Assembly (NCBI GenBank): GCA_903951425.1
Contig: CAJBBX010000004.1
Location: 1 to 40,409 of the forward strand
DNA from: an uncultured Chthonomonas sp.
GTDB taxonomy: Bacteria; Armatimonadota; Chthonomonadetes; Chthonomonadales; CAJBBX01
Direction of reading: 5' to 3'
DNA length: 40,409 nucleotides
Every line of letters begins with the position of its first letter. Position 1 is the stretch's first letter. Under the pieces are notes generated by a model, which saw only the letters and a program-made list of their open reading frames with translations, was not told where the DNA came from and did no database searches. Made by a program: the position numbers and the translations under genes. Shown here piece after piece: positions 39,441-40,409 of the stretch.

Positions 39441-40409
39441 CTAGCATACACCAGAGTCTGGGTTAATGTCTACCTGTTTGTCTGCTGTAAGATGGATGAT
39501 GAGGATCAGGCCGACCACCACATAGACGCCCAGCATGAAGAGGGCGGAAACGATGCCCGAGTCGTTGAACACGCACGAAACCGCCGCGCCCAGGCGGAGC
39601 GGCGGACCTGCACCGGCCCAGCGGGGAGTACGAGCCACCAGGGCCCGCAGGGCCGGACGCAACGGACCCGTGGCCATCGCCACAGCGAACGCGATAACGA
39701 CCACCGAAGCTACCACCGGGCCACCCGCGGCGATGCCCAGGTTCATGGCCACCTTGCGTGCGGCAATCTGCCACACGGCCTGCGCGCCGGTCTCCTGGCC
39801 TAGCCGGATGGCCGCGCCGATATGCGAAGCCTGTGCTCCGTACAGGGCTCGGTCGGCCAGCGAGACGCCCCAGGCTGCCGCCATGCCTGCCATGGTCCAA
39901 CCCGCGGCGGACGCTGCGGTCAGCCTGCGCCCGGCCATGGCCGCGACGCTGGGACCGAAGCAGGCGACCGCGCCGATGAGGCCGCCGGCGTCGGCGCCGA
40001 TGGTGGGCCAGCCGATCGCCGCGGCTGTGATGGCGAACACCCCCGCCCATGCCCGAGCGCCCCAGCCGGTGAGGAACGTCCCTAGCGCCAGGCAGCCCAC
40101 CAGCAGGCCCATGGGCTCGTTGCCGATGCCGTAGAACCGTATGCCGCGTATAGGACCCGCTACCAACGGAGAGACCTTCATGCAGGGCTGTCCGGCCAGT
40201 TGGTCGATCAGGAGCGCCGCCGCGCTCACCAGGAGGCACGCAGTGAGCCTCCGTAGCAACCTGGGCGTTCCGGCGGCGGTGGCGTCCGATATCGCCCTAA
40301 CCACTGCGTACGCAGCTACCGTGACGGCCAGCGAGACGGCTGTGAGGCCCACGATATGCGCCGGCGCGCCCAGGGCGAACCATACCGGCGCGGCGATCAC
40401 CATGGAGAA
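39441..40409 (-). CDS. Multi-spanning membrane protein, 5'-truncated by window edge
   Basis: At least 322 codons, open to the last base of the window, so the N-terminus is probably missing (an ATG at 40403 exists but sits at the very edge). About nine to ten hydrophobic segments are visible. The segment RGIRFYGIGNEPMGLLVGCL, the later WPTIGADAGGLIGAVACFG and FNDSGIVSALFMLG near the C-terminus recall the membrane-embedded C-terminal parts of some alkaline phosphatase-like proteins of Gram-positive bacteria; this is from memory and uncertain. The protein ends LIIHLTADKQVDINPDSGVC. The mrfB operon starts 43 bp downstream on the same strand. Confidence 0.75.
   Translation of the reverse strand, partial: FSMVIAAPVWFALGAPAHIVGLTAVSLAVTVAAYAVVRAISDATAAGTPRLLRRLTACLLVSAAALLIDQLAGQPCMKVSPLVAGPIRGIRFYGIGNEPMGLLVGCLALGTFLTGWGARAWAGVFAITAAAIGWPTIGADAGGLIGAVACFGPSVAAMAGRRLTAASAAGWTMAGMAAAWGVSLADRALYGAQASHIGAAIRLGQETGAQAVWQIAARKVAMNLGIAAGGPVVASVVVIAFAVAMATGPLRPALRALVARTPRWAGAGPPLRLGAAVSCVFNDSGIVSALFMLGVYVVVGLILIIHLTADKQVDINPDSGVC
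39443..39472 (-). promoter_or_regulatory. Possible promoter of the mrfB operon
   Basis: On the minus strand TAGACA (39472-39467), 18-bp spacer, TATGCT (39448-39443). It overlaps the last codons of the upstream membrane-protein gene and would start transcription about 40 bp before ATG 39397. Confidence 0.4.

Noticed and set aside
1-40409. Insertion sequences, prophage or integrative element
   Set aside because: No transposase, integrase, phage structural gene or attachment-site duplication next to the tRNAs was seen.

Overview
The window is GC-rich, tightly packed chromosomal DNA from a diderm bacterium. Genes for LptC, LptA, LptB and an LptF/G permease imply an outer membrane with lipopolysaccharide. 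A single-permease Lpt set, a DUF3084 coiled-coil membrane protein, UPF0182, SBBP/DUF7948 repeat proteins and many GTG/TTG starts together suggest Armatimonadota or a neighbouring phylum. That placement is inference from gene content; there is no rRNA here. I see no insertion sequence, phage module or CRISPR array.

Layout. (1) 1-3632, minus: a 3'-truncated SBBP beta-propeller repeat protein and a short paralogue that keeps the DUF7948 head and one Ig-like tail but has no propeller repeats. (2) 3633-6314: a LON-domain protein and the AmmeMemoRadiSam radical SAM enzyme (minus), divergent from the Memo-like protein (plus). (3) 6385-13885: UPF0182 membrane protein, a secreted protein of unknown function, a small protein resembling DnaA domain I, folC, and a LysM-SH3-NlpC/P60 cell-wall hydrolase. 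(4) 13950-14152: a tRNA-Glu/tRNA-Leu unit with its own promoter and terminator. (5) 14345-29803, plus: a long co-directional run of gap, pgk, a TIM-barrel isomerase, tpiA, rlmN, lptC, lptA, lptB, lptF/G, DUF3084, a YqgF/RuvC-like nuclease, a GH38 alpha-mannosidase and a YncE-type propeller/phosphoesterase. (6) 29816-33390: tRNA(CAT) on minus, then a NarL-type two-component pair, gmk and ricT. (7) 33387-40409, minus: a three-gene DNA repair-like operon (MrfB-type exonuclease, a degenerate MrfA-like helicase, a canonical MrfA helicase), preceded by the end of a multi-spanning membrane protein cut by the window edge.

How the genes fit together. Run (5) joins lower glycolysis (GAPDH, PGK, TPI) to rRNA methylation and the LPS transport machine. 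Region (7) is the most interesting: the MrfAB nucleotide-excision-like repair pair known from Bacillus appears here with a second, tandem helicase whose ATPase motifs are altered, which suggests a helper or regulatory subunit. Several promoters share a TTGAC(T/C/A) -35 box, a 17-18 bp spacer and a TA-rich -10 box, giving an internal picture of the housekeeping sigma consensus.
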